DNA from: Solihabitans fulvus
GTDB lineage: Bacteria > Actinomycetota > Actinomycetes > Mycobacteriales > Pseudonocardiaceae
Direction: 5' to 3'
Assembly (NCBI RefSeq): GCF_008386585.1
Contig: NZ_VUOB01000042.1
Location: forward strand, 15,406 to 79,405
Length of the DNA: 64,000 nt
Shown: piece by piece, positions 24,144 through 33,073 of the stretch
Numbering within the stretch: the first letter of the stretch is position 1
Layout of the letters: each line of letters starts with the position of its first letter
Program-made: the position numbers and the translations under genes
Notes under the pieces: generated by a model
What the model saw: the letters and a program-made list of their open reading frames with translations, nothing else
Told to the model about the DNA's origin: nothing
The model's database searches: none

Positions 24144-24961
24144 TTGACTGCTCCTAGCGACAGGCCCTGGACCAACTTGTCCTGGGCGGCGAATCCGGCG
24201 GCGAGCACCGGCAGCGAGACGACCACCGCCGCCGCGCACACCTTGGCCAGGAACAGGCCCTGGCTGGTGACGAAACTGGTCAGGTACACCGGCGCGGTGC
24301 CGGCGACGACCCCGGTGAGCACCCTGGCGAACAGCAACTCGTTCCAGCTGAAGATGAAGCAGATCAACGCCGTCGCCGCGATGCCTGGCGCGGCGACCGG
24401 CGCGACGACCCTGCGCAGCGTGGTGATCAGCCCGGCGCCGTCCAGCGCGGCGGCCTCCAGGATCTCGGTCGGCACCTCGGCGAGGAACGACCGCATCAGC
24501 CACACCGCGATCGGCAGGTTCATCGACGTGTACAGCACCACCAGATAGCTGATGTTGTCGAGCAGGCCGACCTTCTGCGCGAACAGGTACACCGGCAGCA
24601 GGCCGGCGACGACGGGCATCATCTTGGTGGACAGGAAGAAGAACATCACGTCCGTCCACTTGCGCACCGGCCGGATGGACAAGGCGTAGGCCGCCGGAAC
24701 GGCCAGCAGCAACACCAGCACGGTCGAGCCGATGCTGGCGCTGGCCGAGTTGACCAACGGCGGCCAGGAGCTCTGCCCGGTGCTGGCGCCGAAGAACTCC
24801 CGGTAGCCCTGGAGGGTCAGCGGCGCGGTCAGCGACGGCGGGTTGGTCGCCGCGTCCGGCTCGCTGTGCAGCGAGGTGAGCACCATCCAGCCGATCGGCA
24901 GCGCGAACAGGATGCCCGCGAGCCACGCGAGGGCGCCCCAGGGTTGCCAGGTCCGTTTCAT
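24140..24961 (-). CDS. Carbohydrate ABC transporter permease (MalG type)
   Basis: A 273-residue inner-membrane protein with six hydrophobic segments. The EAA loop reads EVPTEILEAAALDGAGLITTLRRVVAPVAAPGIAATAL, the contact site for the ATPase. It belongs to the MalG/AraQ family of sugar importers. ATG 24961 overlaps the upstream stop by one base; a GTG one codon earlier is possible. It works with the MalF-type partner encoded just upstream. No ATPase gene is present, so a shared MsiK-type ATPase elsewhere is likely. Confidence 0.9.
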   Translation of the reverse strand: MKRTWQPWGALAWLAGILFALPIGWMVLTSLHSEPDAATNPPSLTAPLTLQGYREFFGASTGQSSWPPLVNSASASIGSTVLVLLLAVPAAYALSIRPVRKWTDVMFFFLSTKMMPVVAGLLPVYLFAQKVGLLDNISYLVVLYTSMNLPIAVWLMRSFLAEVPTEILEAAALDGAGLITTLRRVVAPVAAPGIAATALICFIFSWNELLFARVLTGVVAGTAPVYLTSFVTSQGLFLAKVCAAAVVVSLPVLAAGFAAQDKLVQGLSLGAVK

Positions 24962-25911
24962 CACGAGGCCTCGTTCCGCAGCAGCGAGGACACCAGGCGC
25001 AGCGCGAACGTGGCGATGACGATCGACACGACAACCACGACGACGCCGGCCGCCGAGGCCTGCCCGTAGTCGTGCGCCTGGTAGAAGGTCTGGTAGATCG
25101 TGTAGGGCAGGTTCGCGGTGCCGAGCCCGCCCGAGGTGATCGTGAACACCGCGTCGAAGTTCTGCACGATGTAGATCGAGCCGAGCAGGCCGCCGAGCTC
25201 CAGGTACCTGCGCAGGTGCGGCAGGGTGAGGTAGCGGAAGACCTGCCAGGCGTTCGCGCCGTCGATCCTGGCGGCCTCGACGGCCTCGATCGGTCTACTT
25301 TGCAGGCCGGCCAACAGGATCAGCATCATGAACGGCGTCCACTGCCAGACCAGCGCCGCCTCGACCGCGAGCTTCGGCATGCCGCTGATCCAGTCCGGCT
25401 GCGGCGGGTGGTCGCTGCCGAACCACCGCCACACCTCGGTGAGCACGCCGTTGAGCAGCCCGTACTCCGGGTTGTAGAGCACGTGCTTCCACAGCAGCGC
25501 CGCGGCGACCGGCACCACCAGGAACGGCGCGATCAGCATCGTCCGCACGACGCCCCTGCCGAGGAACCTGCGGTCCAGCAACAGGGCCAGCAGCAGGCCG
25601 AGCACCAGGCTCGCGAGCACCACGGCCACGGTCAGCACGGCGGTGTTGAGCATCGAGGAGCGCAGGTTCGCGTCGGTGACCACGGCGAGATAGTTGCGCA
25701 GCCCGGCGAAACCGGTGTTGGTCGGGTCAAGGGCGTTCCACCGCAGCACGGAGATGACCAGTGTCGCCACGAACGGCAGCTGGGTCACCGCGATGAGGAA
25801 CACCAGCGCCGGCAGCAGCGGGGCCCTGCGGGCCCACTGGCCGGCCAGCCGGGGAGCGTTGGCACGCAACGGAACCGAGCGGTGCTGGGCGGTCGGGGAA
25901 TGGACGGTCAT
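24961..25911 (-). CDS. Carbohydrate ABC transporter permease (MalF type)
   Basis: A 316-residue inner-membrane protein with six membrane helices. The EAA loop is QSRPIEAVEAARIDGANAWQVFRYLTLPHLRRYLELG. The early PLLPALVFLIAVTQLPFVATLVISVLRW segment is the usual first helix of MalF/UgpA permeases. ATG 25911 has GGAGGAG upstream and lies 33 bp behind the binding-protein gene. It pairs with the MalG-type permease. Confidence 0.9.
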   Translation of the reverse strand: MTVHSPTAQHRSVPLRANAPRLAGQWARRAPLLPALVFLIAVTQLPFVATLVISVLRWNALDPTNTGFAGLRNYLAVVTDANLRSSMLNTAVLTVAVVLASLVLGLLLALLLDRRFLGRGVVRTMLIAPFLVVPVAAALLWKHVLYNPEYGLLNGVLTEVWRWFGSDHPPQPDWISGMPKLAVEAALVWQWTPFMMLILLAGLQSRPIEAVEAARIDGANAWQVFRYLTLPHLRRYLELGGLLGSIYIVQNFDAVFTITSGGLGTANLPYTIYQTFYQAHDYGQASAAGVVVVVVSIVIATFALRLVSSLLRNEAS

Positions 25912-25944
25912 CGTGGCACTCCTCCTCGGACGCTCACCCGGTCG

Positions 25945-27309
25945 TCACTTGGCCCGGTACTTGGCCGCGACCTTCTCGGCGAGCTGCTGGCCGCCGTCCA
26001 GCGCGGCGTCCACGGTGGTGCTGCCGGCGATCGCGGAGCTGACTTGTTGCGAGACCTGCGTGCCGAGGTCGGTGAACTCGGGGATGTCCACGAACTGGAT
26101 GCCGATGGTCGGCCTCGGCTGCGTGCCGGGGTTGCGCGGATCGGCTGCGGTGATGGCCTGCTGGGTCTGCCTGGCCGACGGGGTCGCCTTGAGGTAGTCC
26201 TGGTTCTCGTAGGTCGAGGCCCGCTTGCCGTCGGGCACCTTCGACCAGCCGAGCTTGCCGCCGACCAGCTTCTCGTAGTCCCTGCCCGACGCCCAGGAGA
26301 TGAACTTCCATGCGGCGTCGTGCTTCTTGCTCGCCTGCTGCACGCCCCACGCCCACGTGTAGAGCCAGCCCGCGCTCTTCGTCTTGGACACCGGGGCCTG
26401 CGCGAAGCCGAGCTTGCCGGCGACCGGCGAGTCGGCGGCGTTGAGCAGCCCGGCGGCCGAGGTGGCGTCGTACCACATGGCGACCTTGCCCTGCTCCATG
26501 TTGTTCAGGCACTCGGCGAAGCCGGCCTGCGGCGCGCCCGCCTCGCCGTGCGCGCGGACCAGGTCGACGTAGAACTTGGTGGCCTGCTTGAACTCCGGCG
26601 CGTTGACCTGCGGGGTCCAGTCCTTGCCGAACCAGGTGCCGCCGAAGGTGTTGACCACGGTGGTCAGCGGCGCGAACACCTGGCCCCAGCCAGGTTGGCC
26701 GCGCAGGCAGATGCCCTTCATGCCGGGCTGCGCCCCGTCGGCCTTCGCGGCGAGGTCGGCGACCTGGTCCCAGGTCGGGTTGTCCGGCACCGTCAGGCTC
26801 TTCGCGTCGAGAACGTCCTTGCGGTACATCAGGAACGAGGACTCGCCGTAGAACGGCTCGGCGTACAGCTTGCCGTCCTCGGCCGTCAGCGACTGGCGCA
26901 TCGACGGCAGCACGTCGTTCTGGTCGAACGCGGTGTCCTTGGCGACGAAGTCGTCCAGCGGGGCGAGCCAGCCGTTCTTGGCGTAGAACGGCACCTCGTA
27001 GTTGCTGATGCTGGCGATGTCGTACTGGCCGGCCTGGCTGGAGAACTCCTGGCTGATCTTGTCCCGGACGTCGTTCTCCGGCAGCACGGTGTAGTTGACC
27101 TTGATGCCGGTCTGCTTGGTGAAGTTCTCCTCCGTCAGCTTCTGGATGTCGAGCATCTGCGGGTTGTTCACCATGAGCACGTTGATGGCGTTGCCGTCGG
27201 CGGCCCCGCCGCCGCCTCCCGCGCCGCTGCACGCCGCGCTGGTGGCCGCCGCGAGCACGACGGCGGCGAGAACTGGTGCGGCTCGACGGAGTTCCACTGT
27301 GATCACCAT
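25945..27309 (-). CDS. Extracellular solute-binding lipoprotein (family 1, sugar ABC)
   Basis: A 454-residue lipoprotein. A lipobox (ATSAAC) ends the signal sequence, then a Gly/Ala linker. Family 1 features: INVLMVNNPQMLDIQKLTEENFTKQTGIKVNYTVLPENDVRDKI and the WKFISWASGRDYEKLVG C-terminal segment. It captures the sugar or polyol outside and gives it to the two permeases. It is the first gene of the uptake operon, 116 bp downstream of the DeoR regulator gene on the same strand. Tryptophan- and asparagine-rich segments fit carbohydrate stacking. Confidence 0.9.
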   Translation of the reverse strand: MVITVELRRAAPVLAAVVLAAATSAACSGAGGGGGAADGNAINVLMVNNPQMLDIQKLTEENFTKQTGIKVNYTVLPENDVRDKISQEFSSQAGQYDIASISNYEVPFYAKNGWLAPLDDFVAKDTAFDQNDVLPSMRQSLTAEDGKLYAEPFYGESSFLMYRKDVLDAKSLTVPDNPTWDQVADLAAKADGAQPGMKGICLRGQPGWGQVFAPLTTVVNTFGGTWFGKDWTPQVNAPEFKQATKFYVDLVRAHGEAGAPQAGFAECLNNMEQGKVAMWYDATSAAGLLNAADSPVAGKLGFAQAPVSKTKSAGWLYTWAWGVQQASKKHDAAWKFISWASGRDYEKLVGGKLGWSKVPDGKRASTYENQDYLKATPSARQTQQAITAADPRNPGTQPRPTIGIQFVDIPEFTDLGTQVSQQVSSAIAGSTTVDAALDGGQQLAEKVAAKYRAK

Positions 27310-27425
27310 GTCTTTCCTGGGGTGAACCGGCCTTCGCCGATCGAATCCGGGCAGGCCGCGACGGCCGACGGTGCGCCCTGCGGCGATGGTCGGTGCGGTG
27401 GCGGCGCGGAAGGTGTTGTCGCGCC

Positions 27426-28187
27426 TCAGGTCCGGATGACCCGAGGCCCCATGGCTGCGTAGCGGTTGGCCTCCGCGACGGACAACGCGGAGTCGGTGAC
27501 CAGCGCCTCGAAGTCCGTGACGTCGGCGAACCTGCTGAAACTGGAGACCCCGAACTTGGTGTGCACGCCGACGAAGATCCGCCGTCGGGACACCTTGACC
27601 GCCTGGCCCTTGACCGCGCTGACGGCGGGGTCCGGGGTGGTCAGGCCGCGGTCGCGGGAAATGCCGTTGGCGCCGAGGTAGGCGAGGTCGATCACCATGT
27701 CGCCGAGCATCTGGACGGCCCAGTGGTCCACGGTGGCCAGGGTGCGGCCGCGGAGCCGTCCGCCGAGCAGCAGCACGGTGGTCGACGGGACGGCAGCGAG
27801 CGCCTCCGCGGTCGGCAGCGACGCGGTGATCACGGTGATGGGCCGGTCGGTCGGCAGGGTCTCGGCGACCAGTTGCGGGGTGTAGCCCTCGTCGACGAAC
27901 ACCGTCTCGGCGTCGCCGAGCCGGTCGGCGGCGGCGATCGCGATCCGACGCTTCTCCGGCACGTGCGAGCGCGTCCGGAAGGTCAGCCCCGTCTCGAAAC
28001 CGGCGCTCTCCACCGGGTACGCACCGCCGTGCGTCCGCCGGACCAGGCCGTGTTCGCCAAGGACCCGCAGGTCGCGCCGGATGGTCTCCGGTGCGACGCT
28101 CAACTCGGTCGCGATCTCGCTGACCTCGACCCGCCCGTCGCTGCGCGCCCTGGCCAGGATGCGACGATGACGCTCGTCCGACTGCAT
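27426..28187 (-). CDS. DeoR/GlpR-family transcriptional repressor
   Basis: A 253-residue regulator. The N-terminal DeoR helix-turn-helix (HRRILARARSDGRVEVSEIATELSVAPETIRRDLRVLGEHGLVRRTHGGAY) is classic. The C-terminal sugar-phosphate sensing fold begins EKRRIAIAAADRLGDAETVFVDEGYT and holds DLAYLGANGISRDRGLTTPD. ATG 28187 follows GGGAGGG. Such proteins release DNA when a phosphorylated sugar binds. It most likely controls the sugar uptake/dehydrogenase operon directly downstream. Confidence 0.92.
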   Translation of the reverse strand: MQSDERHRRILARARSDGRVEVSEIATELSVAPETIRRDLRVLGEHGLVRRTHGGAYPVESAGFETGLTFRTRSHVPEKRRIAIAAADRLGDAETVFVDEGYTPQLVAETLPTDRPITVITASLPTAEALAAVPSTTVLLLGGRLRGRTLATVDHWAVQMLGDMVIDLAYLGANGISRDRGLTTPDPAVSAVKGQAVKVSRRRIFVGVHTKFGVSSFSRFADVTDFEALVTDSALSVAEANRYAAMGPRVIRT

Positions 28188-28517
28188 CGCACCCTCCCTG
28201 TCCGCTCGGTCAGCACGTGCCCGTTCGGGCTGTGCGAACAGGTTTAACACCGTCGCAACATGGTGACCAGCCCCACACCGAATTCGCGGCTGCCCGATCG
28301 GTGCCCGGTTTCCTCGACAAAACCGCAGCTCGGCGTGGAGTTCGCCGCCGGAGCGCCGTCCTCGATGCCCGAGTGGGCTCGTGCGGCGGCCCGTTCCCTG
28401 GTTTGCCGGCCCGGTCGTGCGGCTGCGCGCACGCCGACGGGCCGAGGAGAACAGCCTCCTCGGCCCGTCGGGGTGGTGCGTTGACCCGGTCAGCAGAAGG
28501 ACCGGTCAGCGGGACGA
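28188..28517. other. Intergenic region between DeoR and snapalysin genes
   Basis: This 330-bp gap holds the upstream region of the DeoR gene and the terminator of the snapalysin gene (28434-28470). The rest is GC-rich with only short reading frames that lack ribosome sites. No tRNA or further palindrome is apparent. Confidence 0.6.
28434..28470 (-). terminator. Terminator of the protease operon, 15-bp stem
   Basis: CGACGGGCCGAGGAG (28435-28449) pairs perfectly with CTCCTCGGCCCGTCG (28456-28470) across a 6-nt loop. It lies about 50 bp after the snapalysin stop on the minus strand. Confidence 0.85.
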
Positions 28518-29096
28518 TCAGAACGTGAAGCAGTCGCTGTACTCGGCGTCACGGGTGAACGCCGACAGGGCGCCGCCAGCGTTGCGCTCGACCTGGGCCG
28601 CCTCGGTGGCGTGCGGCGCGGTCGTCTTACAGGAGGTCGGCGAGCTGTGCCCGGACATCAGGTAGTCGCAGCGGCCGTTGCGGTTGTCCGGCAGCCCGAG
28701 GATGTGGCCGAACTCGTGCGCGGCGATCCTCGGCGGGTAGAAGCCGTCGTTGACGGCCTGCCGGCCCATGTAGACCGTGCCCCGACCGAAACCGCCGGGA
28801 TAGGTGCGCGGCCAGCCGTCGTCGGCGTAGACCTTGACTGTGGCCTGGCCGCCGCTGGCGGGCTTGAGCTGCACGTTGTGCACCGCCGCGTTCCAGGCCG
28901 CGACCCCGGCCGCGACGGCGGACTTGAACTCCTGCGCGCCGCTGGCGTCGTAGTAGACCGTGCGGACGGAGGGTGCCGCCGGGGCGGCCACCGCGGTGCC
29001 GGCGCCGGCCTGCTGCACCAGCGCGAACGACAGCAGCAGCGTGAACGCGACGGCCAGCGAGCGGGCCGTTCGTCGGAGGGTTCCGTTGGTGATCAT
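28518..29096 (-). CDS. Snapalysin-family secreted zinc metalloprotease (M7-like)
   Basis: A 192-residue exported protease. A signal peptide (about residues 1-36, SLAVAFTLLLSFALVQQ) precedes the mature domain beginning PSVRTVYYDASGAQEFKSAV. The zinc site is HEFGHILGLPDN, in which the third ligand is the Asp of the snapalysin family. Cysteines in CDYLMSGHSSPTSC probably form a disulfide. Snapalysins cleave milk-type proteins beside aromatic residues. It starts 3 bp after the stop of the trypsin-like gene, so the two proteases are co-expressed. Confidence 0.9.
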   Translation of the reverse strand: MITNGTLRRTARSLAVAFTLLLSFALVQQAGAGTAVAAPAAPSVRTVYYDASGAQEFKSAVAAGVAAWNAAVHNVQLKPASGGQATVKVYADDGWPRTYPGGFGRGTVYMGRQAVNDGFYPPRIAAHEFGHILGLPDNRNGRCDYLMSGHSSPTSCKTTAPHATEAAQVERNAGGALSAFTRDAEYSDCFTF

Positions 29097-29099
29097 GCG

Positions 29100-29840
29100 T
29101 CACCGCCCGATCTGCTGGTGGATCCAGGCCGCGTGCTGCGCGATGCCGGTGTACAGGGTGGTGGTGGCGCACTCGCCGTTGTTGTCGCCGGGGCCGTGCG
29201 TCTCGCCGACCAGCGTCCACCGGCCGGTCGTGCCGACCAGGGCGGGGCCGCCGGAGTCGCCGTGGCAGGCGGAGTGGGTGCGGTCGCCGGAGACGCAGAG
29301 GTCCTGCGCGCCGCCGCCGCCCGCGAAGCAGGAGCTGCTCGGCAGCACGCGCAGGTCGATCTGTTGCAGGATGGCCGGAATCCGGCAGTTCGGCCAGCTG
29401 GTGCAGCCCCAGCCGAGCAGCCGCGTCGCGGTGCCGGCGGCCGGGTTGGTCTGCGCGAGCGCCACGGGCGCGTTGCCGACGGCCGCGGACAGGTGCATCA
29501 GCGTCAGGTCGGTGCCGGGCTTGGTGATCCGGCGGTCGATCCGGCCGACCACGCCACCGGAGTTCTTGTTGGTGGAGCCGATTCGGCCCTGCGCCGCGCT
29601 GCCGCAGTGGTTGGCCGTCACGATCCACTGGGGGGCGACGAGACTGCCGCCGCAGCCGTTGCTCAGCGACACCATGAACGAGTAGGTCTCGGTGGCGTTG
29701 CCGCCGCCGATGATGTTGGGCTGGGCGCTGCTGCTCGGCTGGTCATCGTTGGTTGACTGGGCCGCGTTCGCGGACGCCGGTAGGGACAGGGCCAGGACGG
29801 CCGCGAATGCTGCGAACGCGGCCAGGAGTACCTTGCGCAT
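29100..29840 (-). CDS. Secreted trypsin-like serine protease (S1 family)
   Basis: A 246-residue secreted protease. A signal peptide (residues 1-26) and short propeptide lead to the mature start at IIGGGNA. The catalytic triad is visible: His in VTANHCG, Asp in TDLTLMHL, Ser in CHGDSGGPALVG. Several cysteine pairs are conserved. ATG 29840 is used; a GTG two codons earlier is possible. First gene of the two-protease operon. A palindrome stands 15 bp before the start. Confidence 0.92.
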   Translation of the reverse strand: MRKVLLAAFAAFAAVLALSLPASANAAQSTNDDQPSSSAQPNIIGGGNATETYSFMVSLSNGCGGSLVAPQWIVTANHCGSAAQGRIGSTNKNSGGVVGRIDRRITKPGTDLTLMHLSAAVGNAPVALAQTNPAAGTATRLLGWGCTSWPNCRIPAILQQIDLRVLPSSSCFAGGGGAQDLCVSGDRTHSACHGDSGGPALVGTTGRWTLVGETHGPGDNNGECATTTLYTGIAQHAAWIHQQIGR

Positions 29841-29855
29841 CGTCACTCACAATCA

Positions 29856-29870
29856 GCGGCCATTGGCCGC
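29856..29870. promoter_or_regulatory. 15-bp palindrome in the protease leader
   Basis: GCGGCCA T TGGCCGC is a perfect inverted repeat 15 bp before the trypsin-like gene start. It could be a repressor site or a leader hairpin next to the ribosome site. Confidence 0.5.
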
Positions 29871-30161
29871 CGGCAGGGGAAATCAGAGACAGGGGAACGA
29901 GCAGGCAGGGACGCGCTCGTCTGATCACACCTGTTGAGGCCGAGCCACCTCCTCACCGCCACCTCGCCCGATCTGTCCGGTCAACCGTGGTGGGGCGACC
30001 CGCCCGTCAGCAATGCCGCCGAGTCGACCCGAGGAACGATCCGGGGGCCGGAGCGGAACGCGGAATACCTACTTTCTGCCGGTTTCCGCTGGAAAGACCC
30101 ATAGCTACCGTGAACGTTCACACCGTGCACATCAGGCAACGGACCACCTGGCGGTGAGCGC
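29871..30161. other. Divergent intergenic region, protease operon / helix-turn-helix gene
   Basis: Together with 29841-29870 this makes a 321-bp gap between divergent starts. It must carry both promoters. Beyond the palindrome at 29856 I see no further clear motif or gene. Confidence 0.55.
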
Positions 30162-31076
30162 ATGGCGAGGACGTCGTTGCCGCCCGAGCTGGCCGAGGCG
30201 TTGCGGCTGGGGCCATTCGACCTCGCGCTGCGGCTGGCGATCCGGCACCGGGGCCTGTCGCTGGCCAGGGTGCGGGCGCACCTGCGGGGGCTGGGGACGG
30301 ACCTCGGCCAGTCGACGCTGAGCTATTGGCAGCGCGGGCTGCGCAGGCCGGAGGCCGCCGGGGACACCGTGCGCGCGCTGGAGACCGTGCTGCGCCTGCC
30401 GCCGAACTCGTTGGTGGCGCTCGTCGAGGCCGGGCCGTCGCCTCGGCAGGAGTTCGCCGGGGTGTACCCGAAGTGGGAGCGGCACGCCGAGCTGATGCCC
30501 AAGTTCGACCTCGACCCGACGCACCGGCCGAACCAGGAGTTGCAGGTGGTGGCGGTGCACGACTTCGTCGAGTTCGGGCGGGACCGGGAGCAGCGCCGCC
30601 AGACCACGCGCATGGTGGTGTCGGCGCTGCGGTCCGGGCCGGACCGGTACTTCGCGGTGTTCGTCGGCGATGACGGGTGCCGCATCGAGGACGTGGCGGT
30701 CCGCACCGGCGAGGGCTGCCGGGTCGGTCGGGTGCGGCACCTGCCGGCCGACGGGATGCTCGCGGCCGAGCTGCTGTTCGACCGGCGCCTGGTGGTCGGC
30801 GAGACGCACGTCTTCCGGTTCTGCGTTGCCGGCGGCGCGGGCGGGCCGTCCACCGGCGTGACGCGGTCGTTCGCGCGGCCGGTCGGCAGCTACCTTGCGC
30901 AGCTGGAGTTCCATCGGCGCGCCGTGCCGGCCAGGTGCACGCGGCAGTTCCTCGCGGCGCAGGCACGGGAGCCGATGGGGCGGGAGGACTTGCAGTGCTG
31001 CCTCGGGCTGGTGGCCAGCGCGTATTTCGCGGATCTTGGCGCAGGGACGGCGCAGATCGGCTTCGAGTGGAGCTGA
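30162..31076 (+). CDS. Hypothetical protein with N-terminal helix-turn-helix
   Basis: A 304-residue protein of no family I can name. The N-terminus (ALRLAIRHRGLSLARVRAHLRGLGTDLGQSTLSYWQRGLRRPE) looks like a divergent XRE helix-turn-helix. The remainder is a beta-rich domain with PKWERHAELMPKFDLDPTHRPNQELQVVAVHDFV and a Cys-containing end (DLQCCLGLVASAYFADLGAGTAQIGFEW). There is no signal peptide, so it is likely cytoplasmic. It may be a regulator of the divergent protease genes, by position only. Confidence 0.7.
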   Translation: MARTSLPPELAEALRLGPFDLALRLAIRHRGLSLARVRAHLRGLGTDLGQSTLSYWQRGLRRPEAAGDTVRALETVLRLPPNSLVALVEAGPSPRQEFAGVYPKWERHAELMPKFDLDPTHRPNQELQVVAVHDFVEFGRDREQRRQTTRMVVSALRSGPDRYFAVFVGDDGCRIEDVAVRTGEGCRVGRVRHLPADGMLAAELLFDRRLVVGETHVFRFCVAGGAGGPSTGVTRSFARPVGSYLAQLEFHRRAVPARCTRQFLAAQAREPMGREDLQCCLGLVASAYFADLGAGTAQIGFEWS

Positions 31077-31097
31077 GGCCGGTCGGGTGGGTCCCGG

Positions 31098-32750
31098 TCA
31101 GGCCGTCGGGTCGGCGTGCCGGGTTGGGTCGGCGTACCGGGTCGGGTCTCCGTCAGGCGCGGCGCGTTGGCTCGGCGGGACGATCGTGTGCAGGGCGGCA
31201 CGCGCGTAGGTCGGCGTGCGGCGCGACCGGTTTCGGACGGCCGTCGCGAGGATCCGCGACAGCATCCGTGGGCGCAGCAACGTCTCCGGGCCGGTCAGCA
31301 TGTTCATGACCTTGATGAAATGCTGGTACATCACCGGATCGCCGGGCAGCGAGCCGAACCAGCTGTCCATGAACCACTGCGTGAACGCGGTGAGCCTGGC
31401 CGGTTTCGCGCCCTCCTGCCAACCCCGGTCCACGGCGGTGGCGAGCAGCCACGGCCGGAAGGTGACCTTGGCCTGGCGACGCAGATACCGGCCGGCCAGC
31501 CCGGTCAGGTCCGTCCGGCCCCACGCGGCGAGCATGTCGCGGAGCAGGACAGCCTCGAGGCACGCGACGGTCATGCCCTGGCCGTAGATCGGGTTGAAGG
31601 TGCAGACCGCGTCGCCGACCACGATCAGCCCGTCCGGCCAGCGCGGCACCCGGTGGTAGGCGACGCGGCGGTTCACCGTGTGCCGGAAGCAGTGGATCGG
31701 GGAAATGCTGGTCAGTTGCCGAAGGGCGTCGGCGAACCCGCTGCGCAGCGTGTCCGCGAACGCCAGGAATCCGGCCTCGTCCCCTGGCGGGTACGCGCCG
31801 CCTGCGCCCTGCAACGTGAAGACGAGCTGGTCGCCCTCGGTCCGCAGCGCGAAGCAGCCGTGTGGAAGCCCAGGCGCGGCAACGGACTCGACCATCGCGA
31901 ACCAGTCGAACGGCGGATCCTCGGGGACCCGGTAGACGCGCGTGGCGTAGCCGAGCCTGGCGTCGACGGTGGTCTCGGCCGGGCGGGGCAGGCCGAGCCG
32001 CACGAGCCAGTCGGCCAGGTGCGAGGACCGTCCGCTGGCGTCCACCACGAGGTCCGCGTGCAGGGTGACGTCGTCCTGCCGCGCCACGCCGTTCCGGCGC
32101 GACCGGAGGGTCAGCCCGGTGACGCGGTTCGCGCCGGGATCGTGCACCAGCCCCGTCGCGTGCCGGCCGTCCAGGACGGTCACGCCAGGCAGGGCCCGCA
32201 CGCGCGCGTTGAGCCGCGCGTCCAGCAGGTGGCGCGTGAACGTCTGGTTGGGCACTCCCGAGGTGAGCCTGTCGGGCAGGCCGGAGGGGAACAGCATGCG
32301 CACGCCCTCGCCGAAGTCGAACACCGGCGCGCCAGCGTCGAGGAGTTCCGCCCACAGGCCGGGCACCAGCTCCTCGATGATCTCCCTTCCCCTGGCGAGC
32401 ATGCCGTGCGGATGCAGGGCCTGCGGGATACCGCCGCGCTGAGCCCTTTCGCGGTGGGTCCCGTCGCCGTTGGTTCCGTCGCCGTTGCCGTCGTCGCCGT
32501 TGCCGTCGTCGCCGTTGCCGTCGTCGCCGTTGGTGAGATCGCGCTCGACGAGCGTGACGCGGCCGAATCTGTCGGCCAGCACCCGCGCGGCGAGCAGTCC
32601 CGCGACCCCGGCGCCGATGACGACCGCGTGGCCGAGGTCGCGCGCGCCCGAAGGCGCGACCGGCCGGGCGGCGGCGTCCCGGGTGGGCCGCTCGGCGGTG
32701 CTGTCGGTGCTGTCGGCGGCGCGGTCGTCTGGGCGAGCGGGGACGGGCAT
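31098..32750 (-). CDS. FAD-dependent monooxygenase/oxidoreductase (group A flavoprotein)
   Basis: A 550-residue flavoprotein. Rossmann motif VVIGAGVAGLLAARVLAD with the acidic end of strand 2 (TLVERD), and the second FAD motif GLIVVGDAVCTFNPIYGQG. It resembles 2-polyprenyl-6-methoxyphenol-hydroxylase-like enzymes; substrate unknown. Directly after the FAD motif lies an odd insert of NGDDG repeats (residues about 73-98). The C-terminus ends in two repeated blocks (YADPTRHADPT), encoded by an 18-bp tandem repeat. Start ATG 32750 follows GGGAG. Confidence 0.85.
   Translation of the reverse strand: MPVPARPDDRAADSTDSTAERPTRDAAARPVAPSGARDLGHAVVIGAGVAGLLAARVLADRFGRVTLVERDLTNGDDGNGDDGNGDDGNGDGTNGDGTHRERAQRGGIPQALHPHGMLARGREIIEELVPGLWAELLDAGAPVFDFGEGVRMLFPSGLPDRLTSGVPNQTFTRHLLDARLNARVRALPGVTVLDGRHATGLVHDPGANRVTGLTLRSRRNGVARQDDVTLHADLVVDASGRSSHLADWLVRLGLPRPAETTVDARLGYATRVYRVPEDPPFDWFAMVESVAAPGLPHGCFALRTEGDQLVFTLQGAGGAYPPGDEAGFLAFADTLRSGFADALRQLTSISPIHCFRHTVNRRVAYHRVPRWPDGLIVVGDAVCTFNPIYGQGMTVACLEAVLLRDMLAAWGRTDLTGLAGRYLRRQAKVTFRPWLLATAVDRGWQEGAKPARLTAFTQWFMDSWFGSLPGDPVMYQHFIKVMNMLTGPETLLRPRMLSRILATAVRNRSRRTPTYARAALHTIVPPSQRAAPDGDPTRYADPTRHADPTA
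31108..31143. repeat. 18-bp tandem repeat at the 3' end of the FAD oxidoreductase gene
   Basis: GGGTCGGCGTGCCGGGTT (31108-31125) is repeated at 31126-31143 with two substitutions. It encodes the repeated ADPTR-type ending of the protein, 8 bp from the stop codon. Confidence 0.85.
32463..32537. repeat. 15-bp tandem repeat inside the FAD oxidoreductase gene
   Basis: Five units of GTCGCCGTTGCCGTC (first and last degenerate) in frame on the minus strand, encoding repeats of NGDDG. Units at 32463, 32478, 32493, 32508 and 32523. The three middle units are identical, which points to recent slippage. Confidence 0.92.
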
Positions 32751-33073
32751 GGCGGCTCCCGGGTTCGGTCGCGTGACGACCGGCCGTCAGTCGCGCGGCG
32801 ACGCCCGGAACCCGGATCCAAGTGTCCGTTCCGAATCGACGGAGGACTGTGGACAGTGGTCCCCCGCGATCGGCGTTTGGGCGAACCGCGGTGACCGGCC
32901 GTGCTGTGCCGGCGTTGGGTCGAGGCATCGGTCACCAATGTCCGGTGCCCGCAACGGAAGTCCGGCGCACACCAGTGAAACGACCGCCGAGGAATCCGGC
33001 AAGGGCCTGCCGAACTAGCACCCGTTTGGTCGAAGGTGCTGCAATATTGCCAAAATACGGGTCGCCGGCGCGG
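32751..33073. other. Intergenic region between HxlR regulator and FAD oxidoreductase
   Basis: 323 bp holding the FAD-gene promoter. One AT-rich patch includes the 10-bp palindrome GCAATATTGC (33041-33050) close to the HxlR stop. I see no gene here. Confidence 0.55.

Noticed and set aside
28260..28484. Short open frames between the DeoR and snapalysin genes
   Set aside because: No ribosome site and no recognisable protein; the area contains a terminator hairpin.
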